Made by a program: the position numbers and the translations under genes. Shown here piece by piece: positions 1-5,956 of a stretch of DNA of 6,348 bases (position 1 is its first letter; each line of letters begins with the position of its first letter). Location of the stretch: assembly GCA_022561895.1 (NCBI GenBank), contig JADFQH010000181.1, positions 1 through 6,348 on the forward strand. Reading direction: 5' to 3'. Source of the stretch: Methanobacteriota archaeon (GTDB lineage: Archaea; Halobacteriota; Halobacteria; Halobacteriales; Halalkalicoccaceae). A model generated the notes under the pieces. That model saw only the letters and a list, made by a program, of their open reading frames with translations, was not told the DNA's origin and did no database searches.

Positions 1-1
1 C

Positions 2-607
2 CGACGACTCGCTCGGATCTACGCCCGTGTGCTTGAAGGGGAGACACCCACCGTCGAGGAAATTGCAGATGGTTTCGACAGTTCCGTGACGACCGTCTAC
101 GAGGACGTTCACCGCCTCACAAACGTCGGTCTGCTCAGCCGCATTACTGAGACGCAACCGCACCGTTATCGAGCGAACCGTCTCACAATGACTGTTCAAA
201 CCGGAGATGATACCTACGAAATCACGGCAACATTACTCGTAGCGCTTGCTCGGAGCAATACGAACGAAAACATCGGTCTCTACATTGACCGTCACGACGT
301 TGCCGGTCTTGCGACCGCAACCGACTACGCTCGGAGCTACGTCCGCGGGCGAATGAACGCCCGGATCATGGCTCGCGAGTGTGAAATTCCCGGTCTCGAA
401 GCTGAAACCGTTCTACAGGAACTCCGTGATGTGATCGTTGCCGTCGAGCCGGATGCTGAAACGGATCTCGGTTTCGAGGAACTGAATGGGGTCGAAACTC
501 ACGGGGACACCTCACCCCGGCCTTCGAACTCGACCGGCCCCGAGAGAATGGCCGGGCCCGACTCGGGAACTCGCACGTCGAGGTCGCCGCCCGGCGGCGA
601 AACCTGA
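2..607 (+). CDS. Helix-turn-helix (winged-helix) transcriptional regulator, 5'-partial, with an aberrant C-terminal extension
   Basis: The frame is open to the left edge, so the true start lies outside the window. The GTG at 29 is internal, because the residues before it (RRLARIYARVLEGETPTVEEIA) read as continuous family-like sequence. A helix-turn-helix is visible at about codons 10-40 counted from 29: TVEEIADGF, then SSVTTVYEDVHRL as the recognition helix, then NVGLLSRI leading into a wing. A second, mostly alpha-helical part follows and ends near LQELRDVIVAVEPD. The pattern resembles small HTH proteins common in haloarchaeal genomes and mobile elements (DUF7437-like, from memory). The last ~36 residues, from 499 on, are Pro/Ser/Thr/Gly/Arg-rich. 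They are encoded antisense to the end of dapF and do not look like native family sequence. G+C is lower than in the dap operon (26/60 at 181-240 by hand count). The target is unknown. The gene call is sound, but its natural stop has probably been lost. Confidence 0.72.
   Translation, partial: RRLARIYARVLEGETPTVEEIADGFDSSVTTVYEDVHRLTNVGLLSRITETQPHRYRANRLTMTVQTGDDTYEITATLLVALARSNTNENIGLYIDRHDVAGLATATDYARSYVRGRMNARIMARECEIPGLEAETVLQELRDVIVAVEPDAETDLGFEELNGVETHGDTSPRPSNSTGPERMAGPDSGTRTSRSPPGGET
471..498. repeat. 7-bp perfect inverted repeat abutting the dapF stop codon
   Basis: GTTTCGA at 471-477 and TCGAAAC at 492-498 are perfect inverse complements separated by 14 nt. The right arm ends directly next to the dapF stop codon (499-501, TGA on the - strand). 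It could form a weak hairpin in the dapF transcript and act as a 3'-end or processing signal. It has no U-tract and lies inside the convergent regulator gene, so it could also be chance or a junction scar. Confidence 0.35.
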
Positions 608-1377
608 ACTCGCTCCTCGACGAGCCCGAGTCGCTTTGCGACGGCCGCGATGGCGACCGCGCCCGTGCCACAGGAACGGGTCTCGCCCTCGACGCCCCGC
701 TCGAAGGTGCGCTGGTCGAACCCCGTCTGGGTTTTCGAGGCGACGTTTACGTTCGCGCCCTCCGGGAATCGCTCGGAATAACGGATCGGTGGAGCCATTG
801 CGTCGAGATCGGTAGTCGAAACGTCTTCGACGAAGGCAACGGCGTGTGGCACACCCGTGTTTACCGCGGTTATCTCGTAGCCCTCGACGACTTCCTGCAC
901 GAGCGGCTCCTCGCGTGCGAGCGGGATCTCGGACGGGGCGAAGGTCGGGACGCCCATCTCGATCTCGACCGTCTCTTCGCCGACGCGCGCGCGTCGATCG
1001 CCCGCGGGTGTATCGATCGTGAAATCGTCTGTTTCGAGGCGGCTTACGTCGCTCACGGGTCGTTCTTTCGCGTTCGCTTCTCGCGCTACTCCGAACCGCG
1101 CTTGCCTCACAGCCCACCCGGCCGCACACCGCGCCCCGTTGCCACACATCGCCGCAGTGCCGCCGTCTGGCTGGTAGAGGCGCATTCGCACTCGGTTTTC
1201 CTCCGCTATCGAGAGGACGAGCACGCCATCGGCTCCCCGTCGGTCGCCCATTTCGATCCCGGTTTCGCGGTCGCAGTGCTCTACGGCGAACGCACCCCAG
1301 TTCTCGACTGGAGCGCTCGCCTCACAGACAAGAAAGTCGTTACCGGTTCCGTGGAACTTTTCATAGGTTATAGCCAT
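499..1377 (-). CDS. dapF: Diaminopimelate epimerase
   Basis: This enzyme converts LL-diaminopimelate to meso-diaminopimelate, the substrate of LysA, by a cofactor-independent two-cysteine mechanism in the cytoplasm. The 292-residue protein has the family landmarks in order: HGTGNDF at 9-15, the first catalytic cysteine in MCGNGARC (Cys78), PHAV at 177-180, the GANVNV segment at 208-213, and the second catalytic cysteine in RSCGTGA (Cys236). The length is normal for the family and the C-terminus (GPVEFEGRGEVSP) looks nearly complete. The ATG at 1377 is preceded by a strong SD, AGGAGGT, 3 nt upstream. It overlaps the end of lysA by 10 nt, which suggests translational coupling. It is the last gene of the operon. 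Its final 109 bp overlap, tail to tail, the reading frame of the convergent HTH gene. No dapE follows it, although dapE is often the next gene in haloarchaea (from memory). Confidence 0.96.
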   Translation of the reverse strand: MAITYEKFHGTGNDFLVCEASAPVENWGAFAVEHCDRETGIEMGDRRGADGVLVLSIAEENRVRMRLYQPDGGTAAMCGNGARCAAGWAVRQARFGVAREANAKERPVSDVSRLETDDFTIDTPAGDRRARVGEETVEIEMGVPTFAPSEIPLAREEPLVQEVVEGYEITAVNTGVPHAVAFVEDVSTTDLDAMAPPIRYSERFPEGANVNVASKTQTGFDQRTFERGVEGETRSCGTGAVAIAAVAKRLGLVEERVQVSPPGGDLDVRVPESGPAILSGPVEFEGRGEVSP

Positions 1378-2615
1378 GCTACCTCCTGTTCGAGTCGCGT
1401 CATATCGCCAAGCGTCTCCCGACGACGGTCGACCGCGCTCCGCTCGCCGTCGATCACGACGGTCGCCGGGCGCGGGCGGCTGTTGTACTGGCTCGCCATT
1501 TCATACCCATAGGCCCCCGCGTTGCCAACCGCGAGCAGGTCGCCGCGCTCGGGGGCGGGTAGCTCGTACGTGCCAAAGACGTCCCCGCTCTCACAGATCG
1601 GGCCGGCAACCGTTGCGGTCGCGTCCGGTCGGTCGGCGGAGACGACCGACCGGATCTCGTGGTACGCGTCGTAGAGCGCGGGACGGGCGAGTGTCGTCAT
1701 ACCGGCATCGACGCCGACGACCCGCTCCTCCCCGATGGGCTTGACCGTGTTTACCCGGGTGAGAAGGACACCCGCATCCGCGACGAGATATCGGCCGGGT
1801 TCGACGACGAGCGTGCCCTCACACTCGCCGAGCGCCTCGCGGGTCGTTTCTGCGACTGCGGTGAGATCAAGCGACTCCTCCTCCGAGCGGTAGGGGACCC
1901 CAAAACCGCCGCCGATATCGACGAACTCCAGGTCGACGTCGACCTCGCGAGCCAGATCGCCCATCCGAGAGACGAGCTCGCGGTGGGCCGACAGGTCCTC
2001 GCCGCGAATCCCGCTGCCGGCGTGGGCGTGGATCCCGACCACCTCGAAGCCCGCCTCGTCGGCTTCCGCGAGAAGCGACGGCGCGCGATCGATCGGGACG
2101 CCGAACTTCGCATTGGCTCCCGTAGAAACCTTCTCGTGGTGGCCCGCGCCGACGCCGGGGTTCACTCGTAGGCAAAGCCGGCCGAAAAAGTCGCGCTCTG
2201 TGAGCCGGGAAATCGTGTCCTCGGCTCCGGCGGTGATCGTCAGCTCGGGATGCTCCGTTGAGACCGAAACGGCGTAATCGAGGTCCTCCTCGGGCGGGTT
2301 GACCGCGGTGTACTGCACCTTTTCGGGCGCACAGCCCGCAGAAAGCGCCCGCTCGACCTCGCCCGCCGACGCACACTCGATCCCTGCACCCGCCTCGGCG
2401 AGCGTCTGAAGCACCGCTTTGGCGGTGTTCGCTTTCGCCGCGTACATGACGCTTGCGTCGGGGAAGGCCCCGCTCATCCGCTCGTAGTTCTCGCGCACCC
2501 GTTCGAGATCGGTGACGTACAGCGGCGTGTCGTGGGTGCTCGCAAGCTCGTCGAGTCGAGCCGTGTCCCACTCCGCGAGCCGCCGTATTGGCGAACTCCG
2601 CACCGACGAACTCAT
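1368..2615 (-). CDS. lysA: Diaminopimelate decarboxylase
   Basis: This PLP-dependent fold-type III decarboxylase (alanine-racemase-like barrel) converts meso-diaminopimelate to L-lysine and CO2, the last step of the pathway. The 415-residue length is typical. Visible landmarks are the PLP lysine in YAAKAN (Lys61), HAHAGSG at 197-203, the phosphate-binding GGGFG at 235-239, EPGRY at 272-276, the catalytic-cysteine motif GPICESGDVF (Cys341), and the C-terminal GAYGYEMASQYNSRPRP signature near 367-383. The ATG at 2615 overlaps the dapD stop as ATGA. A GAGGAGG SD sits about 10 nt upstream, so translation need not rely on coupling alone. It lies before dapF although it acts after it. There is no sign of frameshift or missing residues. 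Confidence 0.97.
   Translation of the reverse strand: MSSSVRSSPIRRLAEWDTARLDELASTHDTPLYVTDLERVRENYERMSGAFPDASVMYAAKANTAKAVLQTLAEAGAGIECASAGEVERALSAGCAPEKVQYTAVNPPEEDLDYAVSVSTEHPELTITAGAEDTISRLTERDFFGRLCLRVNPGVGAGHHEKVSTGANAKFGVPIDRAPSLLAEADEAGFEVVGIHAHAGSGIRGEDLSAHRELVSRMGDLAREVDVDLEFVDIGGGFGVPYRSEEESLDLTAVAETTREALGECEGTLVVEPGRYLVADAGVLLTRVNTVKPIGEERVVGVDAGMTTLARPALYDAYHEIRSVVSADRPDATATVAGPICESGDVFGTYELPAPERGDLLAVGNAGAYGYEMASQYNSRPRPATVVIDGERSAVDRRRETLGDMTRLEQEVAWL
1378..1388 (-). promoter_or_regulatory. Ribosome binding site of dapF
   Basis: On the - strand AGGAGGT lies 3 nt before the dapF ATG at 1377, inside the last codons of lysA. It matches the haloarchaeal anti-SD well and supports this start over any internal one. 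Confidence 0.75.
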
Positions 2616-3445
2616 TCCCGAAGGGCCTCCTCTCGCCGGGTGGCGTCGAGGGTCTGGTCTTCGACGTCAAGTGCAACGACCGCGGGCTTGTAGGCCCCGC
2701 CCGAAAACAGGTCGTGATCGCCGAGCGAGGATTCGACGTACCGGGTAAAGGCCCGGCGTTCGGACGGGAGTTCGCCATACAAGATCTCCTCCTCGACCAG
2801 ATCGTAAACCGGAATTCGGGGCGTGAGGAGGGTGTTCTCGCCGACGATCGAGTTCTCGCCGACGACGAACCCCGAGGTGACACGACAGCCCGCGCCCAGC
2901 GAAACCCCGTCTTCGATTACCACTGGAGCGTTCTCGACGGGTTCGAGTACGCCTCCAATAAGGGTGTTCGCGCCGAGTTTTACCCCGGAACCGATCTGGG
3001 CACAGGAGCCGACGGTGTCGGCGGAGTCGATCAGCGTCCCGCTCCCGACGAACGCGCCGACGTTGACGAACGCGGGGCTCATCAGGATCGCGTCAGCTCC
3101 GATAAAAGCGCCCCGGCGGATGACCGTTCCGTCGGGCGTATTTCTCGTTCCGCGCTTGCCGAGATCTGCAGTGTCGCGCAGCGGCAGGACGTCGTGGTAG
3201 GTCACGTCGCCATACGTTCTCGGATGGGTCTCGCGCAGCCCGAAGTTGAGGAGAATGCCGCGTTTGACCCACTCGTTTGCCTCCCATTCTTCACTCTGCT
3301 TCTCGGCGGCCCGAACCTCGCCGGCTTCGAGCGCGTCGAGAAACGCATCGAGCGTGTCCAGCTGGTCGGTCGTCGCCCCCTCGGCGTCTACCTCGTCGCG
3401 CTCGTACCGTTCCCACAGGGTCGAAATTTCGGATTCGAGGCTCAT
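2612..3445 (-). CDS. dapD: 2,3,4,5-tetrahydropyridine-2,6-dicarboxylate N-succinyltransferase
   Basis: DapD transfers succinyl from succinyl-CoA to tetrahydrodipicolinate, so this organism uses the succinylase branch and not the DapL or Ddh routes. The 277-residue protein has a helical N-terminal domain (about 1-60) followed by VKRGILLNFGL at 60-70. The central left-handed beta-helix consists of hexapeptide repeats from about 105 to 210, recognisable in VNVGAFVGSGTLID, VGSCAQIGSGV and IGGVLEP, the family's characteristic segments. The last part (YGELPSER to the end) is the usual C-terminal region. The ATG at 3445 overlaps the dapB stop as ATGA. No good SD precedes it, so translation is probably coupled to dapB. 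The partner enzymes DapC and DapE are not in the window. Confidence 0.96.
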   Translation of the reverse strand: MSLESEISTLWERYERDEVDAEGATTDQLDTLDAFLDALEAGEVRAAEKQSEEWEANEWVKRGILLNFGLRETHPRTYGDVTYHDVLPLRDTADLGKRGTRNTPDGTVIRRGAFIGADAILMSPAFVNVGAFVGSGTLIDSADTVGSCAQIGSGVKLGANTLIGGVLEPVENAPVVIEDGVSLGAGCRVTSGFVVGENSIVGENTLLTPRIPVYDLVEEEILYGELPSERRAFTRYVESSLGDHDLFSGGAYKPAVVALDVEDQTLDATRREEALRE

Positions 3446-4305
3446 GACTGGCTATCGGAGAGGGTATCGGAAAAGTCGTACCATCCCGGCGAGCGACCCG
3501 CGAGCCACTCCGCCGCGTCGAGTGCGCCCGCCGCAAAGACGCCGCGGCTGCCCGCGCGGTGAGTCAGGCGGAGCTCCTCGTGGTTGCCCGCGAGCAACAC
3601 CTCGTGTTCGCCCGTGATATCGCCGGCCCGCCGGGCGTGGACGCCGATCTCGCCCGCCAAACGGGGAGCCTCGCCTTCGCGGCCGTGGACACACGGGGAC
3701 TCGCCGCCGTCTCGCGGCTGTCCGCCGTCGTCTCGCGGCTCCGCTGCTTGACTGTCCGCCGAATCACGTTCCGCGCTACTCGACCATTCCGAGGCCCAAC
3801 GCACCTCGCGCGCCTCGCTGATCGTGTCGAGTACTCGGTTTGCCGTTCCGCTCGGGGCATCGAGCTTGCTGTTGTGGTGGGTCTCCGTGAGTTCGATGTC
3901 GTACTCCGGAAGGGTCGAAACGGCCTCGCGCACGACGCCCAACAGCGCCTGGACGCCGCGCGAGAAGTTCGCCGCATGCAACACGGGAGTCCGCTCCGCC
4001 GCCTCGCACAGCGCGGACAGTTGCTCCTCGGAAAAGCCGGTGGTGCCGAGGACCGCCGGAACGCCGGCATCGGCGCAGTCGCTCACGTAGGAAATGCTCG
4101 GTTCGGGAAGCGTGAAATCCACGACGGCGTCCGGCTGGCGCTCTTCTATCAGCGCGGCGAACTCCTCTGCGGGTCGGATCTCGCACCCGCCGTACTTGCC
4201 GGTCGAACTGTGGCTCACGCCCACGACGCTGTCCCCGCGCTCGCGGGCGGCGTCGATCACCTCCCGGCCCATGCGACCCGTGGCTCCGGTGACGACGAGC
4301 CTCAT
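3442..4305 (-). CDS. dapB: 4-hydroxy-tetrahydrodipicolinate reductase with an extra loop
   Basis: DapB is the NAD(P)H-dependent reductase that makes tetrahydrodipicolinate from the DapA product. The N-terminal Rossmann domain begins with VTGATGRMGREV (5-16). LGTTGFS (86-92) and AANFSRGV (111-118) follow. The catalytic and substrate-binding motif ETHHNSKLDAPSGTA spans 141-155 (His143/His144, Lys147). The C-terminal part GREGEAPRLAGEIGVHARRAGDI to WLAG (208-270) is standard. Between PSGTA and GREG there are 52 residues, against about 21 in the E. coli enzyme as I recall it. The extra ~30 residues (about 171-204) are polar, rich in Ser/Asp/Glu/Gly, and contain a repeated PRD(D)GG unit. They sit away from the catalytic motif and are probably a surface loop. 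The ATG at 4305 overlaps the dapA stop as ATGA, with GAGGT 6 nt upstream as SD. Confidence 0.96.
   Translation of the reverse strand: MRLVVTGATGRMGREVIDAARERGDSVVGVSHSSTGKYGGCEIRPAEEFAALIEERQPDAVVDFTLPEPSISYVSDCADAGVPAVLGTTGFSEEQLSALCEAAERTPVLHAANFSRGVQALLGVVREAVSTLPEYDIELTETHHNSKLDAPSGTANRVLDTISEAREVRWASEWSSSAERDSADSQAAEPRDDGGQPRDGGESPCVHGREGEAPRLAGEIGVHARRAGDITGEHEVLLAGNHEELRLTHRAGSRGVFAAGALDAAEWLAGRSPGWYDFSDTLSDSQS
3704..3740 (-). repeat. Imperfect in-frame tandem repeat within dapB
   Basis: On the + strand CCGCCGTCTCGCGGCT (3704-3719) is repeated at 3722-3740 with one extra 3-nt unit (CCGCCGTCGTCTCGCGGCT). The spacing is in frame and encodes the neighbouring PRDDGG and PRDGG units in the DapB insertion. 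It looks like a recent slippage or duplication product. Confidence 0.7.
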
Positions 4306-5213
4306 GCGTCGACCTCGATCTCCGGGGACGATTCGAGATCCGAAAGGATGGTTTCGAGTTCCTCGCGAACCCCCTCGGAGGCCCGCGAGAGCGGCGAGCG
4401 CAGGTGGGCGTTACAGTGTCCGCGGATCGCCATCGCCTCCTTGACTGGAATGGGGTTCGACTGCGTGAACAGCGCGCGCATGAGCGGACCGAGCTCGTGA
4501 TGGAGCGCCCGCGCTCGCTCGTAATCGCCCGAGAGCGCGGCCCCGACCATCGCGCAGGTGCGTTCTGGTTCGACGTTCGCGACGACGCTGATCGTGCCGG
4601 TCCCACCCACCGAGAGTACGGGGAGGGTCATCGCGTCGTCGCCCGAGAGCACCGAAAAGTCGGCCTCACGGGTTCGTTCGATTACTTCAGAAATTCGCCC
4701 GAGATCGCCGCTTGCGGCCTTGTAGCCCACGATGTTCTCGTGATCCGCGAGCGAAACCGCCGTCTCGGCCGCGATATTTCTTCCAGTTCGACCGGGGACG
4801 TTGTAGATGATCTGAGGGATGTCGACCGCGTCCGCAATTTCTCTGTAATGGGTCTTCATCCCCTCGGGCTCGGGGCGGTTGTAGTACGGCGAGATGAGAA
4901 GCAGGCCGTCCGCACCCGCCTCCGCCGAGCGCCGGGAGAGTTCGAGCGCCTCTCGCGTGCTGTTCGACCCGCTGCCGGCGATTACGGGGACGTGCTCGAC
5001 CGCGCCCGAGACGGTCTCGACCACGTTGACGTGTTCGTCGTGGGTGAGCGTCGCGCTCTCACCAGTGGAGCCGACCGGAACGAGGCCGTCGACGCCCGCG
5101 CGTTCGAGGCGCTGGGCGTCGGCGGCGAGCGAGTCGAAATCGATGCTGTCGTCGTCGTGAAAGGGCGTCACCATCGCCGGGAAGACGCCGCTGAACGTGT
5201 CGTGTGCTGTCAT
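4302..5213 (-). CDS. dapA: 4-hydroxy-tetrahydrodipicolinate synthase
   Basis: DapA is a class I aldolase-type (beta/alpha)8 barrel that condenses pyruvate with L-aspartate semialdehyde, the first committed step of lysine synthesis. The 303-residue length is normal. Landmarks are GVFPAMVTPF (9-18), the pyruvate-binding GSTGES (48-53), SPYYNRPEPEG (108-118), YNVPGRTG (137-144, with Tyr137 of the proton relay and Arg142 for the substrate carboxylate), the Schiff-base lysine in GYKAASGD (Lys165), and GGTGTISVVANV (203-214). The start at 5213 fits the family N-terminus. No SD is visible upstream, so initiation may be SD-independent. It is the first gene of the operon. I saw no clear lysine feedback signature and do not infer one. 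Confidence 0.96.
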   Translation of the reverse strand: MTAHDTFSGVFPAMVTPFHDDDSIDFDSLAADAQRLERAGVDGLVPVGSTGESATLTHDEHVNVVETVSGAVEHVPVIAGSGSNSTREALELSRRSAEAGADGLLLISPYYNRPEPEGMKTHYREIADAVDIPQIIYNVPGRTGRNIAAETAVSLADHENIVGYKAASGDLGRISEVIERTREADFSVLSGDDAMTLPVLSVGGTGTISVVANVEPERTCAMVGAALSGDYERARALHHELGPLMRALFTQSNPIPVKEAMAIRGHCNAHLRSPLSRASEGVREELETILSDLESSPEIEVDA

Positions 5214-5226
5214 TGGTGTGCTGTCG

Positions 5227-5234
5227 TCGTACGA
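5227..5234. repeat. 8-bp palindrome TCGTACGA just upstream of dapA
   Basis: This is a perfect palindrome whose near edge is 14 bp from the dapA ATG. It could be a regulator contact site in the leader, but 8-bp palindromes of this composition also arise by chance. Confidence 0.25.
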
Positions 5235-5246
5235 GATGGTCTGCGT

Positions 5247-5280
5247 GCGATCCCCGGAACCGGGCCACGGACGGGGTCGC
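5247..5280 (-). promoter_or_regulatory. Foldable inverted repeat in the dapA leader
   Basis: GCGA-T-CCCC at 5247-5255 pairs with GGGG-TCGC at 5273-5280, giving 8 bp with a single bulged base. Inside it, the palindrome CCCGGAACCGGG at 5253-5264 can form a competing short hairpin using the same C residues. Both lie 34-67 nt upstream of the dapA start and would be transcribed if the operon promoter is where I place it. The function is unknown and it does not match a lysine riboswitch. Confidence 0.35.
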
Positions 5281-5302
5281 TACCCCCGCCGGAAGCCCGC
5301 CC

Positions 5303-5380
5303 TCACACGCGTTTTGTAGAAGGGACGCCGACCGGCGCGCTGGTCACGCACGCACGCTCCGTCGCTGCCGGCCGGGACAT
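5303..5380 (-). CDS. Possible 25-residue leader ORF upstream of dapA
   Basis: An ATG at 5380 opens a 25-codon frame (starting MSRPAATERACV, ending STKRV) that stops at 5303, 89 bp before dapA. What makes it notable is its position: a TATAAG element lies 25-30 bp upstream, the spacing expected for a leaderless haloarchaeal transcript starting on this ATG. The peptide has one lysine and no lysine run, so it does not look like a classic attenuator peptide. I do not recognise it. It may be only the first part of the dapA 5' leader, with no translated product. Confidence 0.25.
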   Translation of the reverse strand: MSRPAATERACVTSAPVGVPSTKRV

Positions 5381-5404
5381 ACCCGAACAACGGCAATCCG
5401 GCTT

Positions 5405-5416
5405 CTTATAGGTTGC
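5405..5416 (-). promoter_or_regulatory. Candidate promoter (BRE/TATA) of the dap operon
   Basis: On the - strand GCAACC-TATAAG reads as a BRE-like stretch followed by a TATA box (5405-5410). A start site about 26-27 bp downstream falls at about 5380-5382, giving a dapA leader of about 167 nt. A weaker alternative TATA-like stretch, CTACAAAA (5312-5319 region), would give a leader of about 75 nt. Confidence 0.45.
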
Positions 5417-5479
5417 GACAGAGACGAATGCTGCCCGCGCCCGTCCCGCGATCGCCGCGTTCGCCAGGTCAGCGATCCG

Positions 5480-5489
5480 AACTATTTTG
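5480..5489 (+). promoter_or_regulatory. Candidate TATA box for the DUF7344-like/NYN gene pair
   Basis: The AT-rich ACTATTTT at 5481-5488 stands out in G+C-rich surroundings and is preceded by CCGAA. It would place transcription initiation near 5510, about 75 nt before the likely start codon at 5586. Confidence 0.4.
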
Positions 5490-5585
5490 TCAGTTGCCAC
5501 GTACTGGGACGAACGAGGGGAAGTATGGGTGAGAAACGCATTCATGGTTCGGCTGGGCACCGGACCGAAGACGGGGGATGGATCG

Positions 5586-5933
5586 ATGGAGATTGAAACC
5601 GCCACGCCGCTCCCGCTCGATACGGTGTTCGATCTGCTCAGCGAACGACGGCGACGGTACGTGCTCTACGGGTTGAACCGAAGTCGGCGGGGTGTGGTCT
5701 CGGTCGAGGAGATCGTCGAGTTCGTCGTGCGGATCGAGCGGGAGGACGATCACCACGAACGGGTGGCCGAGGACTTGTACGACCGCCAGTTCCCGCGACT
5801 CGAAGCCGCAGGGGTGATCGAACACGACGAGCGGAGCCGGATGATCAGATACTGGTGTTCCCCGTCGCTCCAGGAGTGGCTCGAACACGCCGAATACACG
5901 GAGCTTGGCGAGCTGGGTAACGAACCGTTTTAG
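5586..5933 (+). CDS. DUF7344-like small winged-helix protein
   Basis: This 115-residue cytoplasmic protein has the pattern of the haloarchaeal DUF7344-type family. It has an N-terminal PLDTVFDLLSERRRRYVLYGL (9-30) and a helix beginning VSVEEIVEFVVRIE. A charged linker (EREDDHHERVAEDLYDRQ) leads to FPRLEAAGVIEHDERSRMIRYW (69-90), the helix-plus-wing of a winged helix. This suggests a DNA-binding or regulatory role, but no target or ligand is evident. I chose ATG 5586 because family members start just before the LDT-FDLL segment and GGGGG lies 8 nt upstream. In-frame starts at 5544 (ATG) and 5487 (TTG) would add unlike sequence. It is divergent from the dap operon, so it could in principle act on that promoter, but adjacency alone is weak evidence. 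It is probably cotranscribed with the NYN gene 23 bp downstream. Confidence 0.85.
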   Translation: MEIETATPLPLDTVFDLLSERRRRYVLYGLNRSRRGVVSVEEIVEFVVRIEREDDHHERVAEDLYDRQFPRLEAAGVIEHDERSRMIRYWCSPSLQEWLEHAEYTELGELGNEPF

Positions 5934-5948
5934 GTATCGGCCCCGGAC

Positions 5949-5953
5949 GGTGA
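5949..5953 (+). promoter_or_regulatory. Ribosome binding site of the NYN gene
   Basis: GGTGA at 5949-5953 lies 3 nt before the ATG at 5957 and matches part of the GGAGGTGATC-type SD, supporting this start. Confidence 0.55.
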
Positions 5954-5956
5954 AAT

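Larger units (their letters stand above)
5214..5585. other. Divergent intergenic region between the dap operon and the DUF7344-like gene
   Basis: This 372-bp stretch has no convincing long gene. It contains a TATA-like element for each direction (- strand near 5405-5410, + strand near 5481-5488), short ORFs of 25 codons (5303-5380, -) and 23 codons (5525-5596, +), and a set of inverted repeats in the dapA leader (5247-5280). It also has two 8-bp perfect palindromes, TCGTACGA at 5227-5234 and GCGATCGC at 5448-5455, that could be regulator half-sites or chance. I see no tRNA, CRISPR or insertion-sequence end. Confidence 0.7.

Noticed and set aside
499..560. dapF truncated by the junction
   Set aside because: The length (292 residues), both catalytic cysteines and the C-terminal GPVEFEGRGE segment are present. 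At most a few terminal residues could have changed.
844..2171. Several + strand frames opposite dapF and lysA, for example 844-1512 and 1659-2171
   Set aside because: They lie opposite clear enzymes and lack any recognisable motif or plausible start context.
2588..4500. Two 313-324-codon + strand open frames antisense to dapD and dapB
   Set aside because: They are composition-driven shadows with no family motifs, lying opposite well-identified genes.
5214..5400. Lysine riboswitch (L-box) or lysine attenuator upstream of dapA
   Set aside because: The leader is too short and simple for an L-box fold, the class is bacterial as far as I know, and the small ORF has a single lysine codon.
4404..5411. 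335-codon + strand open frame antisense to dapA
   Set aside because: It is a shadow of dapA produced by high G+C codon bias. It has no recognisable domain, its product is Arg-rich, unlike the acidic real proteins, and dapA is certain on the other strand.
5303..5605. Full 100-codon - strand frame across the divergent region
   Set aside because: It would overlap the start of the DUF7344-like gene and has unremarkable composition. Only its last 25 codons are discussed, because of the promoter spacing.
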